Positions 39,335 to 48,748 of a stretch of 64,000 nucleotides of DNA are shown here, in pieces. The stretch lies in contig OZ252012.1 in assembly GCA_965247395.1 (NCBI GenBank), positions 806,001 to 870,000 of the forward strand. The letters are read 5' to 3'. The DNA is from CAYRJD01 sp965247395 (GTDB lineage Bacteria > Actinomycetota > Acidimicrobiia > Acidimicrobiales > Poriferisodalaceae). Below the pieces are notes generated by a model. That model made no database searches, was not told the DNA's origin, and saw nothing but the letters and a program-made list of their open reading frames with translations. Within the stretch, counting starts at the first letter, position 1. Every line of letters begins with the position of its first letter. The position numbers were made by a program, and so were the translations under genes.

Positions 39335-41404
39335 ATGGCGGCCGACTCGATAAAGACAAGTATGGACCGCACTGAGCAGCACACCGATGAAGGCCGGACT
39401 GAAAGCGGGCCTGAGGGCGGGACTGCAAGCGCTACTGATACAGCCATACAAGACAGGCTGACTAACGGTCTTAACGAAGACTTGAACAATTACCAGGACG
39501 ACCTGCCTCCTGAGACGGCGTTTATTCGTGCTGATAAAAATCTGTCCTGGCTGCGGCGTATGTGGCCGCTGCTGGCGCAGCATCGCCTGCTGGCGCTGAG
39601 TGCCATCAGCTCAGCGATAGTTGCCATGGCTGTGCAGGTGCTGGTGCCACGCGTGGTGGGGTTAGCTATTGACAACGCCACCGGTGTTGCACCCGACCTG
39701 TGGCCCTATGCCTTGGTGCTGATAATTCTTGGGATCGCGCGAGGGCTAAGCACCTACGGATATCGCACCGGGCTGTATTCAATGGCGTTTCGCGTGGAGT
39801 ACAGCTTGCGAACGCTGCTGTTTGAACACCTGGGGCGCCTGCCGATTTCGTTTTACGACCGCGTTCAAACCGGCGAAATCGTTTCACGCGCAAACTCCGA
39901 TATCCGCTCTGTGCAACTCTTCTTGGCGTTCGCACCGATCATGACCGTGCAGATGCTCAGCGTGGTGGTGGCGCTGATTTTCATGGTGCAGATCAGCTTG
40001 GGGCTAACGCTGGTATCGCTAGCGGCCATGCCGGCGGTATTTGCGCTGGGGCAACGGCTGCGCAACATCACCTTTCCGTTGTCGTGGGTTATCAGCGCTC
40101 GCAACGCTGAGGTCGCCACCGTGACCGATGAAAACATCGCCGGTGTGCGAGTGGTAAAGGCCTTTGCGGCTGAACAACGACAAGTAACAAAGCTGGCTGC
40201 TGCTGCTCAAAGATTGGCCTGGGCCAACCTGTTTCAGCACCGCACCAGAGCGCTGTATACGCCACTTATCGAGAGCGTTCCGCGTATATCGCTGGCGTTG
40301 GTGCTGCTGATCGGTGGCAATCAGGCCATCAACGGAAGCCTCAGCATCGGCGACCTGGTGACCTTCAACCTTTACATCTTGTTGCTGCAGGCTCCGTTCC
40401 GGTTTGTCGGGTTTGTATTCATCATGGGTCAGCGTGCGCGTGCGTCTGCTCGGCGTATCTATGAGGTGTTGGATGAGCCAGCCGCCTCGGCCGATCGACC
40501 CGGAGCTGTGGACCTGGCCGTTAATGAACCTGCTCAACCTGCTGACAAGACAAGCAACGCATCAGCTGAAAACACAGCACCAGCCGAAGGCAAAGCGAGA
40601 TCTAGATCAGGTGCCAGACGTGGCGTGGATGTGCGATTTAGCAACGTGCACTTCCGCTATGGCTCCACACCAGTTAGCGAAACCTCAGATAACACCTCCC
40701 TAAACCCGCTGATCTTGGCTGGCCTGGACTTGCACATTCCGGCGGGTCAAAGAATCGCCGTGGTTGGCCGCACCGGTTCAGGTAAATCAACCCTGGCTCG
40801 TCTGCTGTTGCGCTTCTACTACTTAGAACAAGGCCGCGTAGAGGTAGCTAACAACGACATCAACGACGTCACCTCCGACAGCCTGCGTCGCGCTATCGGG
40901 CTTGTGCCAGAAGAACCATTCCTGTTTTCGACCAGCGTGCACGACAACATCGCCTATGCGCGACCCGGAGCAAAACGAAGCAAGGTCGTTGCGGCCGCCA
41001 AAGCAGCCAAGGCTCACGAATTCATAAGCGAGCTAGACGGCGGTTACGACGCCGTGGTGGGTGAACGCGGCTATGACCTATCGGGCGGTCAGCGACAGCG
41101 CATTGCCTTGGCGCGTTGTTTCCTTGCAGACCCCGCTGTCATCGTGTTAGACGATGCCACCAGCTCGATAGATGTTCACCGTGAAGCCGAAATTCACACC
41201 GCTCTTATGGAGCTGCTGCAAGACCGAACCACCATCGTGATCGCTCACCGGCTTTCGACAATCAGCCTGGCGCAGCGGGTTGTGCTGCTGGCCGACGGAA
41301 AGATTGCGGCCGACGGAACTCACCAAGAGCTGATGGCAAAAGAGCCGCGCTACGCCGAAGTACTAGCCGCCGCAAACGAAACCGAAGAGAGCCCGACATG
41401 GTGA
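39335..41404 (+). CDS. ABC exporter, fused membrane-ATPase subunit 1 (degenerate site)
   Basis: A half-transporter of 689 residues with six membrane helices (about residues 70-360) and an ATPase domain: Walker A GRTGSGKST, signature LSGGQRQRIALAR, H-loop IAHRLST. Walker B reads VIVLDDATSS, with Asp in place of the usual catalytic Glu. The linker before the ATPase is a low-complexity Ala/Asn/Lys stretch. I start at ATG 39335; ATG 39362 is possible. It overlaps the second subunit by seven bases, the arrangement of heterodimeric multidrug or lipid exporters. Confidence 0.9.
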   Translation: MAADSIKTSMDRTEQHTDEGRTESGPEGGTASATDTAIQDRLTNGLNEDLNNYQDDLPPETAFIRADKNLSWLRRMWPLLAQHRLLALSAISSAIVAMAVQVLVPRVVGLAIDNATGVAPDLWPYALVLIILGIARGLSTYGYRTGLYSMAFRVEYSLRTLLFEHLGRLPISFYDRVQTGEIVSRANSDIRSVQLFLAFAPIMTVQMLSVVVALIFMVQISLGLTLVSLAAMPAVFALGQRLRNITFPLSWVISARNAEVATVTDENIAGVRVVKAFAAEQRQVTKLAAAAQRLAWANLFQHRTRALYTPLIESVPRISLALVLLIGGNQAINGSLSIGDLVTFNLYILLLQAPFRFVGFVFIMGQRARASARRIYEVLDEPAASADRPGAVDLAVNEPAQPADKTSNASAENTAPAEGKARSRSGARRGVDVRFSNVHFRYGSTPVSETSDNTSLNPLILAGLDLHIPAGQRIAVVGRTGSGKSTLARLLLRFYYLEQGRVEVANNDINDVTSDSLRRAIGLVPEEPFLFSTSVHDNIAYARPGAKRSKVVAAAKAAKAHEFISELDGGYDAVVGERGYDLSGGQRQRIALARCFLADPAVIVLDDATSSIDVHREAEIHTALMELLQDRTTIVIAHRLSTISLAQRVVLLADGKIAADGTHQELMAKEPRYAEVLAAANETEESPTW

Positions 41405-43443
41405 TGGCCGGTCACGGCGGAGCGTTTGGCGGCCAAACCGCCACACAAATGAGCACTCAGGCGGGCCTGCCCTTTGCCGGAGTGCCCGAAGAAATGCGCG
41501 CCGGTGCTAAAAAACTGCTGGCTAAAGAACCCGATCATCCTGACCCGCAAGAGCGTTACAACCCCACCGAACAAACCAAATCAAACTTCGGCCTAAGACA
41601 ACTACTAATGCCGCGGCGTGCTGCTATGTCGGTCGGTTTTGCGATGCTGTGCGCTGAAACACTGACAACGTTGGTCGGGCCGATAGTGATCCAGCAGGGC
41701 ATCGACAACGGTGTGATCGCAGGCAATGTGAGGGTGCTGAATTTCGTTGTGCTGCTGTATCTAAGCGCAGTCGTCGTCAACGTGTTGCTTAGCTATGCGC
41801 GCCAACGCTGGAACGGGCGCATCGCTGAGGATCTGATGTTTGGCCTACGGGTGCGCCTGTTCAGCCACTACCAACGACTGTCGCTGGACTGGTACACACG
41901 ACAAAAGGCGGGCGTGTTGCTTAGCCGCATGACTTCTGATGTTGAGCATGTGGCGCTGCTGGTAAATGAGGGATTCGTCAACCTCGTTATTCAGGCGCTG
42001 ACCGTCGTGGTCGTTACCAGCGTGCTGATCGCATACAACCCGGCTCTGGCGATGATATTGCTGCTGGTGGTGGTGCCGCCCTTAGTGATTCTGACGCTTT
42101 GGTTTCGCACTCGTAGTGCGTTGGGCTACTTGCGAGTGCGTGAACACACCGCCAAGGTGCTGTCCGACTTGTCGGAAAACCTGGCCGGTGTGAGAGTGAT
42201 TGCCGCTCTGGCGCGTCATCGCCGCAATGCCAATCATCACCGCAAGGTGGTTGGTGGTTATCGCGACGCAAACATCCAAACCACTCGCGTTTCAAACATC
42301 TACGGACCTTCAACTGAAGCAATAGGCATCGCCGCTCAAGGCTTGATGCTGGCAGTAGGCGGCTGGATGGTGTCGCGTGGCTCGCTTACCCCGGGCGAAC
42401 TAACCGCTTTCGTTCTTTTCGTAACAACATTTTTTGCGCCAATCCAGCAGCTGGTGCAGCTTTACAACACCTACCAGCAAGGCCAGTCCGGACTGCGCAA
42501 AATTGGCGAAGTACTCGCGACCGTGCCCACCGTGTACCAAAAGCCAGACGCTCAGATATTGCCGCCGATTGAGGGTCGCATAAAGATTTCAAACGTTTCA
42601 TTTTCGTATGGCAGCGAGATCAGCTTGGACGCCACCGAAGAAGAGCTAACCGCACAAAAAAATGCCCTCAGCAAGAGCGAAGCCGAAACCGAAGTGCTGC
42701 ACGATGTATCTATCGACATTGCAGCAGGTGAAACGTTTGCCTTAGTGGGACCAACTGGGGCTGGCAAAAGCACCATCGCCAAGCTGATCACCCGGTTCTA
42801 TGACCCAACACAAGGTCAGATAACCATCGACGGCTGGGACCTGAGGGATTTACAGCTTGACTCTTTGCGCAATCGTTTGGGCGTGGTTCCCCAAGAGCCA
42901 TTTTTGTTTCACGGAACGGTGCGAGACAACATCGCCTTCGCCGGAGACAACATCTCTGACGCAGATATCGAAGCTGCCGTGGACACCGTGGGGCTACGAG
43001 ACACCGTAATGGGGCTACCAAACGGGCTCGACACGTTGGTTCATGAGCGCGGTGTTTCGTTATCGGCTGGCGAGCGACAGCTGCTGGCGCTAGCGCGGGC
43101 GTTCGTTGCTAAGCCGCAGGTAATCGTGCTTGATGAGGCCACCTCGAGCCTTGACCTGCAAAGCGAAACAAATATTGAGAGAGCTTTGGAATCTTTACTG
43201 GAAGGCCGCACCGCCGTGCTCATCGCACATCGCCTAGCCACTGCCATGCGCGCCGACCGCATTGCTGTTATTGACGACGGTCGCTTGGCCGAACTTGGTA
43301 CTCACGAAGAGCTGGTTGCAATGGGTGGGCAATACGCCAAGATGTTCACTACTTGGGAATCGCAAACTGGGTACAACACCAGCGATAACTCAAGTGATTA
43401 CACCAAAGTAACCTCCACCGTAAATACCACCGCGGCCAGTTAG
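41398..43443 (+). CDS. ABC exporter, fused membrane-ATPase subunit 2
   Basis: A half-transporter of 681 residues, partner of the preceding gene. Six membrane helices span about residues 75-350. The ATPase domain has Walker A GPTGAGKST, signature LSAGERQLLALAR, Walker B VIVLDEATSS with the catalytic Glu, and H-loop IAHRLAT. A 25-residue insertion rich in Glu/Ala lies before Walker A. With a consensus Walker B here and a degenerate one in subunit 1, the pair should have one active and one inactive ATP site. The substrate is unknown. Confidence 0.9.
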   Translation: MVMAGHGGAFGGQTATQMSTQAGLPFAGVPEEMRAGAKKLLAKEPDHPDPQERYNPTEQTKSNFGLRQLLMPRRAAMSVGFAMLCAETLTTLVGPIVIQQGIDNGVIAGNVRVLNFVVLLYLSAVVVNVLLSYARQRWNGRIAEDLMFGLRVRLFSHYQRLSLDWYTRQKAGVLLSRMTSDVEHVALLVNEGFVNLVIQALTVVVVTSVLIAYNPALAMILLLVVVPPLVILTLWFRTRSALGYLRVREHTAKVLSDLSENLAGVRVIAALARHRRNANHHRKVVGGYRDANIQTTRVSNIYGPSTEAIGIAAQGLMLAVGGWMVSRGSLTPGELTAFVLFVTTFFAPIQQLVQLYNTYQQGQSGLRKIGEVLATVPTVYQKPDAQILPPIEGRIKISNVSFSYGSEISLDATEEELTAQKNALSKSEAETEVLHDVSIDIAAGETFALVGPTGAGKSTIAKLITRFYDPTQGQITIDGWDLRDLQLDSLRNRLGVVPQEPFLFHGTVRDNIAFAGDNISDADIEAAVDTVGLRDTVMGLPNGLDTLVHERGVSLSAGERQLLALARAFVAKPQVIVLDEATSSLDLQSETNIERALESLLEGRTAVLIAHRLATAMRADRIAVIDDGRLAELGTHEELVAMGGQYAKMFTTWESQTGYNTSDNSSDYTKVTSTVNTTAAS

Positions 43444-43450
43444 CTCCGCC

Positions 43451-44356
43451 GTGACTATTACTCCACCAACCACTCCACCAACCACTCCACCAACCACTCC
43501 ACCAACCACTCCACCAACCACTCCACCAACCACTCCACCAACCACCGCACCTCCACCCTCACCCGAACCCCGCACCCCTACCGCTTCGCTACGCAAGGTG
43601 TCGTTGTCGTTCGGCGGCAAGACCGTGATGGGACCACTCGACTGGCAGATCTACCCACATGAACGCTGGGTAGTGCTAGGCCCTAATGGCAGCGGCAAGA
43701 CCAGCCTTATAAAAACCCTGTCGCTCTATCAATACCCCTCTACGGGCACGGTGGAGGTGCTAGGTGAGCGCTGGGGCAGCACCGATGTGCGTGAGTTACG
43801 GCGGCGCATCGGACTGGCCAGCGCATCGTTGCGAGACCAGTTTCGCCCAACAATTACTGGCCTAGAGGTAGTCATCACCGCCAAATACGCCGCGCTAGAA
43901 ACCTGGTGGCATTCCTACAGCGATGACGATGTAGCCGCCGCTCAAGACTGCCTGAAACGCGTGGGCGCCGAACAGTTAGCCGATCGCAAGTTCGTCACTA
44001 TGTCCTCAGGCGAACAGCAACGAGTTCAGCTTGCTCGCACATTGCTGGGTGAGCCCGAGCTGCTGTTGCTGGACGAGCCAACGGCAGGACTTGATCTGTC
44101 AGGGCGTGAAACGTTGCTAGCCAGCCTGGCTCAGTTAGCTCGTGATCCGGACACTCCCGCCACGGTGCTGGTAACTCATCACACAGATGAAATACCGCCG
44201 TCGTTTACCCACGCTTTGTTGTTGCGCGCGGGGGTGCCTCTGGCAGCGGGAGCGCTAAGCGAGGTTCTAACCGAAGAGTCGTTGTCGGAGTGCTTTGGTC
44301 ACAAGCTGCGGCTAGAGCAGCGCGACGGGCGTTGGCTTAGTTGGGCGGTTAGCTGA
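43451..44356 (+). CDS. ABC transporter ATP-binding protein, YlmA-like, with Thr-Pro repeat N-terminus
   Basis: A 301-residue stand-alone ATPase. Walker A GPNGSGKTSL, signature MSSGEQQRVQLAR, Walker B LLLLDEPTAGLD, and LVTHHTDEIPPSFTHALLL match the YlmA/ModF-like group found without a linked permease. Residues 3-32 are seven repeats of Pro-Pro-Thr-Thr encoded by a 12-base tandem repeat straight after the GTG start, so the true N-terminal length is likely variable. It follows the exporter pair by seven bases. The function of the group is poorly known. Confidence 0.87.
   Translation: MTITPPTTPPTTPPTTPPTTPPTTPPTTPPTTAPPPSPEPRTPTASLRKVSLSFGGKTVMGPLDWQIYPHERWVVLGPNGSGKTSLIKTLSLYQYPSTGTVEVLGERWGSTDVRELRRRIGLASASLRDQFRPTITGLEVVITAKYAALETWWHSYSDDDVAAAQDCLKRVGAEQLADRKFVTMSSGEQQRVQLARTLLGEPELLLLDEPTAGLDLSGRETLLASLAQLARDPDTPATVLVTHHTDEIPPSFTHALLLRAGVPLAAGALSEVLTEESLSECFGHKLRLEQRDGRWLSWAVS
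43460..43543. repeat. 12-bp tandem repeat, seven copies, just after a gene start
   Basis: The unit ACTCCACCAACC is repeated seven times without change and encodes a Thr/Pro tract. Being a perfect array, it is probably a recent or unstable expansion. Confidence 0.9.
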
Positions 44357-44373
44357 CTTGCGTCAGCCAGCGA

Positions 44374-45231
44374 TTACTTCCCAGAAAACGGATGCTCGGT
44401 GCGAAACTGCGCCGCGACCTGCTGCAAGGTTGTGAACTCAACGTTGTCGTGAGCCTTGATCTGCTCGATCAGTTGTTCCAGCATCAACATCCGATGACCG
44501 CGACCGATTACTTGCGGATGCATCGTGTAGGTAAGCACACCAGCAGGTTCGTAACGCCGGGCATATTCAAAATCACCCAACCAGGTTTCTAAAACCTGCG
44601 AAGCAGGTGTCAGGTTGCCGCGGCCAGGTGGGATGTATTCAAACCAAGGAAAGTCGTCCAGGTACCAGGCAACGGGCAGTTCCACCAAATCAACCTCGTC
44701 GCCCCAGCTCACCTCCCCGTCCTTGTTCCACGAGTCACCAACCCGACAGCGATAGGGCAACAAGTCGTGTCCCATCAACGAGGAGTCGTAGCTGAAACCG
44801 TTTTCAACTAACAAAGACAGCGAGTTGTGGCTGACGTACCAGGCGGGCGAACGCCAACCGACCGGTCGCACCCCGGCCACCTGCTCTAGCGCTTCGGTGC
44901 CTGCGGCTAAAACTGCCGCCTCGTCCTCACGCGTAAGGTTCGCCGGGCTCTCGTGATTGTGGCCGTGATGGGCTAACTCATGGCCGTCGGCGACTATCTC
45001 ACGCACAAGATCTGGAAACAGTTGAGCCGTGAGACCGGGCACGAAGAAGGTTCCCTGCAGATCTTGCTCGTTTAGCAGCCGCAAAATCCGCCTTGTGCCA
45101 ACCACGCCAAACTCACCCCGGCTGAACGCAGTCGCATCTTTGGCCCCAAGCCAGATTGAAACGGTGTCTACATCAAAGGTGAGACAGATTCGCAGAACGG
45201 GGCTGGCTTGGCTGGCTTGTGAGGTGCTCAC
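44374..45231 (-). CDS. Polysaccharide deacetylase family protein
   Basis: A NodB-fold hydrolase of 285 residues. LTFDVD supplies the catalytic Asp and a metal ligand, and HGHNHE supplies the metal-binding histidines; GWRSPAW and YTMHPQVIGR follow. The long form and the HPQVIGRGHRM segment resemble the PuuE/allantoinase-like branch rather than chitin deacetylases. No signal peptide is visible, so it is probably cytoplasmic. GTG at 45229-45231 gives a GTGA overlap with the acyl-CoA dehydrogenase gene; another GTG lies one codon upstream. A SQASQAS repeat occurs near the start. Confidence 0.82.
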   Translation of the reverse strand: MSTSQASQASPVLRICLTFDVDTVSIWLGAKDATAFSRGEFGVVGTRRILRLLNEQDLQGTFFVPGLTAQLFPDLVREIVADGHELAHHGHNHESPANLTREDEAAVLAAGTEALEQVAGVRPVGWRSPAWYVSHNSLSLLVENGFSYDSSLMGHDLLPYRCRVGDSWNKDGEVSWGDEVDLVELPVAWYLDDFPWFEYIPPGRGNLTPASQVLETWLGDFEYARRYEPAGVLTYTMHPQVIGRGHRMLMLEQLIEQIKAHDNVEFTTLQQVAAQFRTEHPFSGK

Positions 45232-46526
45232 CACTTGATTGTGTTTTGGGCTAGCTCATTAAACGGAGTGTCTTTAGCAACGCCGGGCTCTTTGGGCAGC
45301 CCTAAGACCCTCTCCCCCACGATGTTGCGTTGCACCTCATCAGTGCCGCCATAGATAGAAGGCGCGGGAGAAAACACCAGCATCTCTTGCAGCAGCCCGT
45401 CGGTCGCAGCGGTATCTCCCCACAACGTCATCTCAGCGCCAAGAATTTGGCCTGACAGCTCACGTACACGCTTAAGTGCCGCAGTCATTCGCAGTTTGGC
45501 CAGGTTGCCTTCACCGCCAGTTCGGTTGGCCTTGACACGTCCTCGCATGGCCGACAGCCGAATCAGTTCAATATCCATGTACAGGCTCGCCAACTCAAGT
45601 CGCACACGAGGATCGTCGATGCGACCACGGTTGCGAGCTTCGTCGGTCAACATGTTGAGCGTGCCGGGGCCAACTCCACCCGCCGCCAGCGCTAGTCGCT
45701 TGCCGACGAACTTGCCCGCCGGCCGAGCCAGATGACCAGCCACGCTGCCCGGATGAGCTGCGGCGTATGCCATGCCGTGTCCTCCACCAATGCTGGAACG
45801 TTCTACGGCGAGCGTGGTGTTAGCAACTCGCCAGCCGTCGTTCAGATCGCCAATCAGGTTGGCGTGCGGCACCCGCGCCGAATCGATGAAGACCTCGTTG
45901 AAAAGCGACCGCCCGGTCATCTCGCGCAACGGACGCACCTCCACGCCCTCTTGTTTCATCGGGAAGGCAAACCAGCTGATGCCGCGATGTTTTGGCGCAT
46001 CTGGATCGGTGCGGGCTATCAGCATTCCCCAATCCGCATGTGAGCCTTCCGAAGTCCAGACCTTTTGGCCTGACACCACCCACTCGTCTCCGTCTCGCAC
46101 TGCGCGGGTTTGCAGGCCTGCCAAGTCGCTGCCAGCACCGGGTTCGGAAAAAAGCTGGCACCAAGCGTCGGTGCCGTTGAGTATTGCGGGCACAAACTGT
46201 TGAACCTGCTCTTGGGTGCCGTGCTCCAAAATCGTAGGAGCCGCAAGCATCATGCCGAGGCCTGCCGGAACACCAATAGCTCCGGCGCTACGCAGAGCGG
46301 TAGCTAGCTGACGTGTCTCAGCGCGACCCCAGTTGTGGCCAAATGGCTCTGGTAGCGAAGGGTTGGCAAATCCGGCGTCGGCCAGCCTTTGCCACCATTG
46401 CGCGACGGTTTGCGATGGATCCCAGTTATCGACAATCCATTGATCTAGTTCGCTATCTAGCTCACTCTGCGAAGCGGCTGTGGGAGCTAATTCTTTGGCT
46501 TCTTTGGCGAGCGTTTTGGGTGACAC
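45228..46526 (-). CDS. Acyl-CoA dehydrogenase family protein
   Basis: A 432-residue flavoprotein. The FAD/acyl-binding block CQLFSEPGAGSDLAGL, WVVSGQKVWTSE and the C-terminal IYGGTDEVQRNIVGERVLGLP are characteristic. In medium-chain enzymes the catalytic Glu sits in IYEGT; here that position is Gly, as in many actinobacterial FadE proteins, so another residue must serve or the protein may pair with a second subunit. The GTG start at 46526 is preceded by an unrelated gene 27 bases away. Confidence 0.88.
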   Translation of the reverse strand: MSPKTLAKEAKELAPTAASQSELDSELDQWIVDNWDPSQTVAQWWQRLADAGFANPSLPEPFGHNWGRAETRQLATALRSAGAIGVPAGLGMMLAAPTILEHGTQEQVQQFVPAILNGTDAWCQLFSEPGAGSDLAGLQTRAVRDGDEWVVSGQKVWTSEGSHADWGMLIARTDPDAPKHRGISWFAFPMKQEGVEVRPLREMTGRSLFNEVFIDSARVPHANLIGDLNDGWRVANTTLAVERSSIGGGHGMAYAAAHPGSVAGHLARPAGKFVGKRLALAAGGVGPGTLNMLTDEARNRGRIDDPRVRLELASLYMDIELIRLSAMRGRVKANRTGGEGNLAKLRMTAALKRVRELSGQILGAEMTLWGDTAATDGLLQEMLVFSPAPSIYGGTDEVQRNIVGERVLGLPKEPGVAKDTPFNELAQNTIKW

Positions 46527-46553
46527 GTCTAGACGTTATGCGAGGCCTAAACG

Positions 46554-47135
46554 CTATGGGTGTGAAGTGCCATCAGTCTGATCTACGACGTGATCGTTTT
46601 GACCGTCTAGTTGGCCGTCTGGCGCAACATCGTGGCGCAAAAGGATCGCAGTGGTTGGAGCAAGAAATAGCCGCCATGCTTCCCAGATTCCGCCGTTAGG
46701 CCCGCAGACCATATGGGTCTCACCCGCTGGCGCCAGCACTACCTCCACCTTGGGGCTGTGGATCCACAAGAGCTTCAGGCGCATCTCATAAGTGCCTGGT
46801 CGCAGAGTGAATGTCTTGGTCTTGGAGTCCCGAACGTTGCCGATGAACTGACCGTCAATTTGCACCTGGTAGCTGCGGATGGTGTCGCGGTAGTGGTGGA
46901 TACGGCTCAGCACCAGCCTGCTGCGCAGGTGCGGTGGAATTTCTTCGGCCGTCTCGTACACAGCCGCCGGATGATCTTCAGCTGCATCGGTATTAGCTGC
47001 ATCGGTATCAGCTGCATCACCGACAGCGGCGTCAGCACCAACTATGTCGGTATTAGCTGCATCGGTATCAGCTGCATCGCTAACAGCTGCATCAAGAGGG
47101 CCTGTTTCAGACTCGCTGGTTTGCGACTCGCTCAT
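46554..47135 (-). CDS. Uncharacterised protein with Asp/Ala repeats and a beta-rich domain
   Basis: A 193-residue protein. Residues 1-60 are an acidic Asp/Ala/Thr/Asn repeat (DAADTDAANTD recurs twice) encoded by a tandem repeat near 46980-47095. Residues 75-150 contain RSYQVQIDGQFIGNVRDSKT, a TFTLRPGTYEMRLKLLW block and a CGP motif, which resembles a small actinobacterial beta-sandwich domain (IDGK-V-G-I, PG-H-V-LKI-W). No enzyme signature is visible. The C-terminus is acidic and Asp/Gln/His-rich. It ends 27 bases from the acyl-CoA dehydrogenase start and follows the HAD gene by two bases. Confidence 0.65.
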   Translation of the reverse strand: MSESQTSESETGPLDAAVSDAADTDAANTDIVGADAAVGDAADTDAANTDAAEDHPAAVYETAEEIPPHLRSRLVLSRIHHYRDTIRSYQVQIDGQFIGNVRDSKTKTFTLRPGTYEMRLKLLWIHSPKVEVVLAPAGETHMVCGPNGGIWEAWRLFLAPTTAILLRHDVAPDGQLDGQNDHVVDQTDGTSHP

Positions 47136-47137
47136 TC

Positions 47138-48061
47138 TTACGTCGGTAGCGCTGCTAGTAGCTCTTCAAGCACCACAGCTACTCCGTCAGCCTCGTTGTC
47201 AAGAGCGATGTGGTTGGCATAGCCGCGAACTTCAGGTGCAGCATTAGTCATAGCAAACGACTGGCCTGCCCATGCCAGCATCTCTACGTCATTGTAGCCA
47301 TCGCCAAATGCCATTACATCAGCGCTAGTGATGTCGTGCTCGTCGGCAATCCACTCCAACGCACTGGCTTTGCTCACTCCTGCCACACCTATCTCCGCAG
47401 GACCGATGCCCGAGTGCCGCACGCTCAAATACGGATCAAGCGCAGGCGACAGGGTGGTGATTATGTGCTCGGCATCGCGGTATCCGTCGCGATAGCCAAT
47501 GCTGAAATCAGGGCCCACGCTTACTGCGCCCTCTAGTTCAACAAGCCAGGTAAGTACCTCCACGCCTTCTTGATAAACGGCCTCCTCGGCATTAGCCACT
47601 CGCTGGATTTCGATAAGCATTGAGGGCGGCATTTCGGTAGCAAAATCGTGATCCCAAATATGGCGACCATCAGTTAGATCAGCCGCTAAGCGAACACCTG
47701 GCAGCAGCTGGCGCGCCAGTCGGGCTGTGTCGCAAGCCAGCTGCGTGCTTATTGTGCGCGAGTGCAGAAGTTGATTCGCTTGCACATCCACCACCATCGT
47801 TCCGTTAAGGCAGGCGGCATACCGCATTCCGCCCACAGCCTCAATGACGTCGCGCGTTGCCAGCCATGGACGACCGGTAGCCACCGTCAAGATAAATCCC
47901 CGGTCACGTACCTCGCCCAAGCAATCAACCACGCGCTGTGAGAGTGAACCATCATTGCGTAGCAGGGTGCCGTCAATGTCAAACGCCAGCATGCGGGGAA
48001 TAGTGAGCTGGTTACTGCTGACGCGAGTCATGACGCTGACGGTATATGTCTTGTGTGACAT
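47138..48061 (-). CDS. HAD-superfamily hydrolase, Cof/YbiV type
   Basis: A phosphatase-like protein of up to 307 residues. Motif I is MLAFDIDGTLL, motif II ILTVATGRP, motif III lysine in GVSKASALEWIADE and motif IV MAFGDGYNDVEMLAWAG. The cap domain is of the Cof type, which acts on sugar phosphates, PLP and related compounds. ATG at 48061, 48031 or 47992 could be the start, and none has a clear ribosome binding site. Confidence 0.85.
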   Translation of the reverse strand: MSHKTYTVSVMTRVSSNQLTIPRMLAFDIDGTLLRNDGSLSQRVVDCLGEVRDRGFILTVATGRPWLATRDVIEAVGGMRYAACLNGTMVVDVQANQLLHSRTISTQLACDTARLARQLLPGVRLAADLTDGRHIWDHDFATEMPPSMLIEIQRVANAEEAVYQEGVEVLTWLVELEGAVSVGPDFSIGYRDGYRDAEHIITTLSPALDPYLSVRHSGIGPAEIGVAGVSKASALEWIADEHDITSADVMAFGDGYNDVEMLAWAGQSFAMTNAAPEVRGYANHIALDNEADGVAVVLEELLAALPT

Positions 48062-48097
48062 GCCAGGCGAAAGACCTGGCTCTTAAGAATCGGCAAT

Positions 48098-48127
48098 GCC
48101 TCAAAACTCATGGTCTCAAGACTCATG
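48098..48127. repeat. 15-bp tandem duplication including the coaE stop codon
   Basis: On the minus strand CATGAGTCTTGAGAC is followed by CATGAGTTTTGAGGC. The first contains the coaE TGA stop and the second repeats it. Confidence 0.8.
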
Positions 48128-48748
48128 CTTCGCTTGCGCTAACCCCAGCAGCTGCTCCCACATCTGTAACACCACTTTTTCTAGCTCCTCAAACGAGCCA
48201 CCGTTGCCAACTACAAAGTCAGCGATCTCTGCTCGTTGCTCATCGGTGGCCTGCGAAGCCATACGCGCTAAAGCATCAGCGGTGTTCATGCCCCGCTCAC
48301 CCAAGCGTTCCAATCGCACGCTTTGCGGCGCCTCCACCGTGGCTACCACCTCGTAACGGTGCTTGCTGTCTTGCCCAAGGCCACTTTCAGCTAGTACCGC
48401 CATATCCAGCACCGCTACTCGAGTGTCGGGCTGATCTTGTAGCTGCCTATCCAGGCGCTCATCAATTAGCTGGTTGATAGCTGGGTGACTGATTTGGTTG
48501 AGTGCTTCGAGCGCAGCTTGGTCGTCAAACACGATGCGCGCCAGGGCTGCGCGATCGATGCTGTTGTCGTCCTGGCGCAATGACTCGCCAAAGCGTTCCA
48601 GCACCGCTTCAACGATCAGGCCGTCTGCCGCAATGATCTCGCGCCCCAGACCGTCCACGTCGACAACATGGGCGCCGTGGGTCGTCAGCAAAGAGGCAAC
48701 GGTGGTCTTACCTGAGCCGATGCCTCCCGTTAGACCAACTATTAGCAC
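48116..48748 (-). CDS. coaE: Dephospho-CoA kinase
   Basis: A 210-residue P-loop kinase catalysing the last step of coenzyme A synthesis. Walker A GLTGGIGSGKTTVAS is at the N-terminus; VDVDGLGREI and HPAINQLIDERL match the CoaE substrate and lid regions. The GTG start directly follows the stop of the upstream gene without spacing. Confidence 0.95.
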   Translation of the reverse strand: MLIVGLTGGIGSGKTTVASLLTTHGAHVVDVDGLGREIIAADGLIVEAVLERFGESLRQDDNSIDRAALARIVFDDQAALEALNQISHPAINQLIDERLDRQLQDQPDTRVAVLDMAVLAESGLGQDSKHRYEVVATVEAPQSVRLERLGERGMNTADALARMASQATDEQRAEIADFVVGNGGSFEELEKVVLQMWEQLLGLAQAKHES

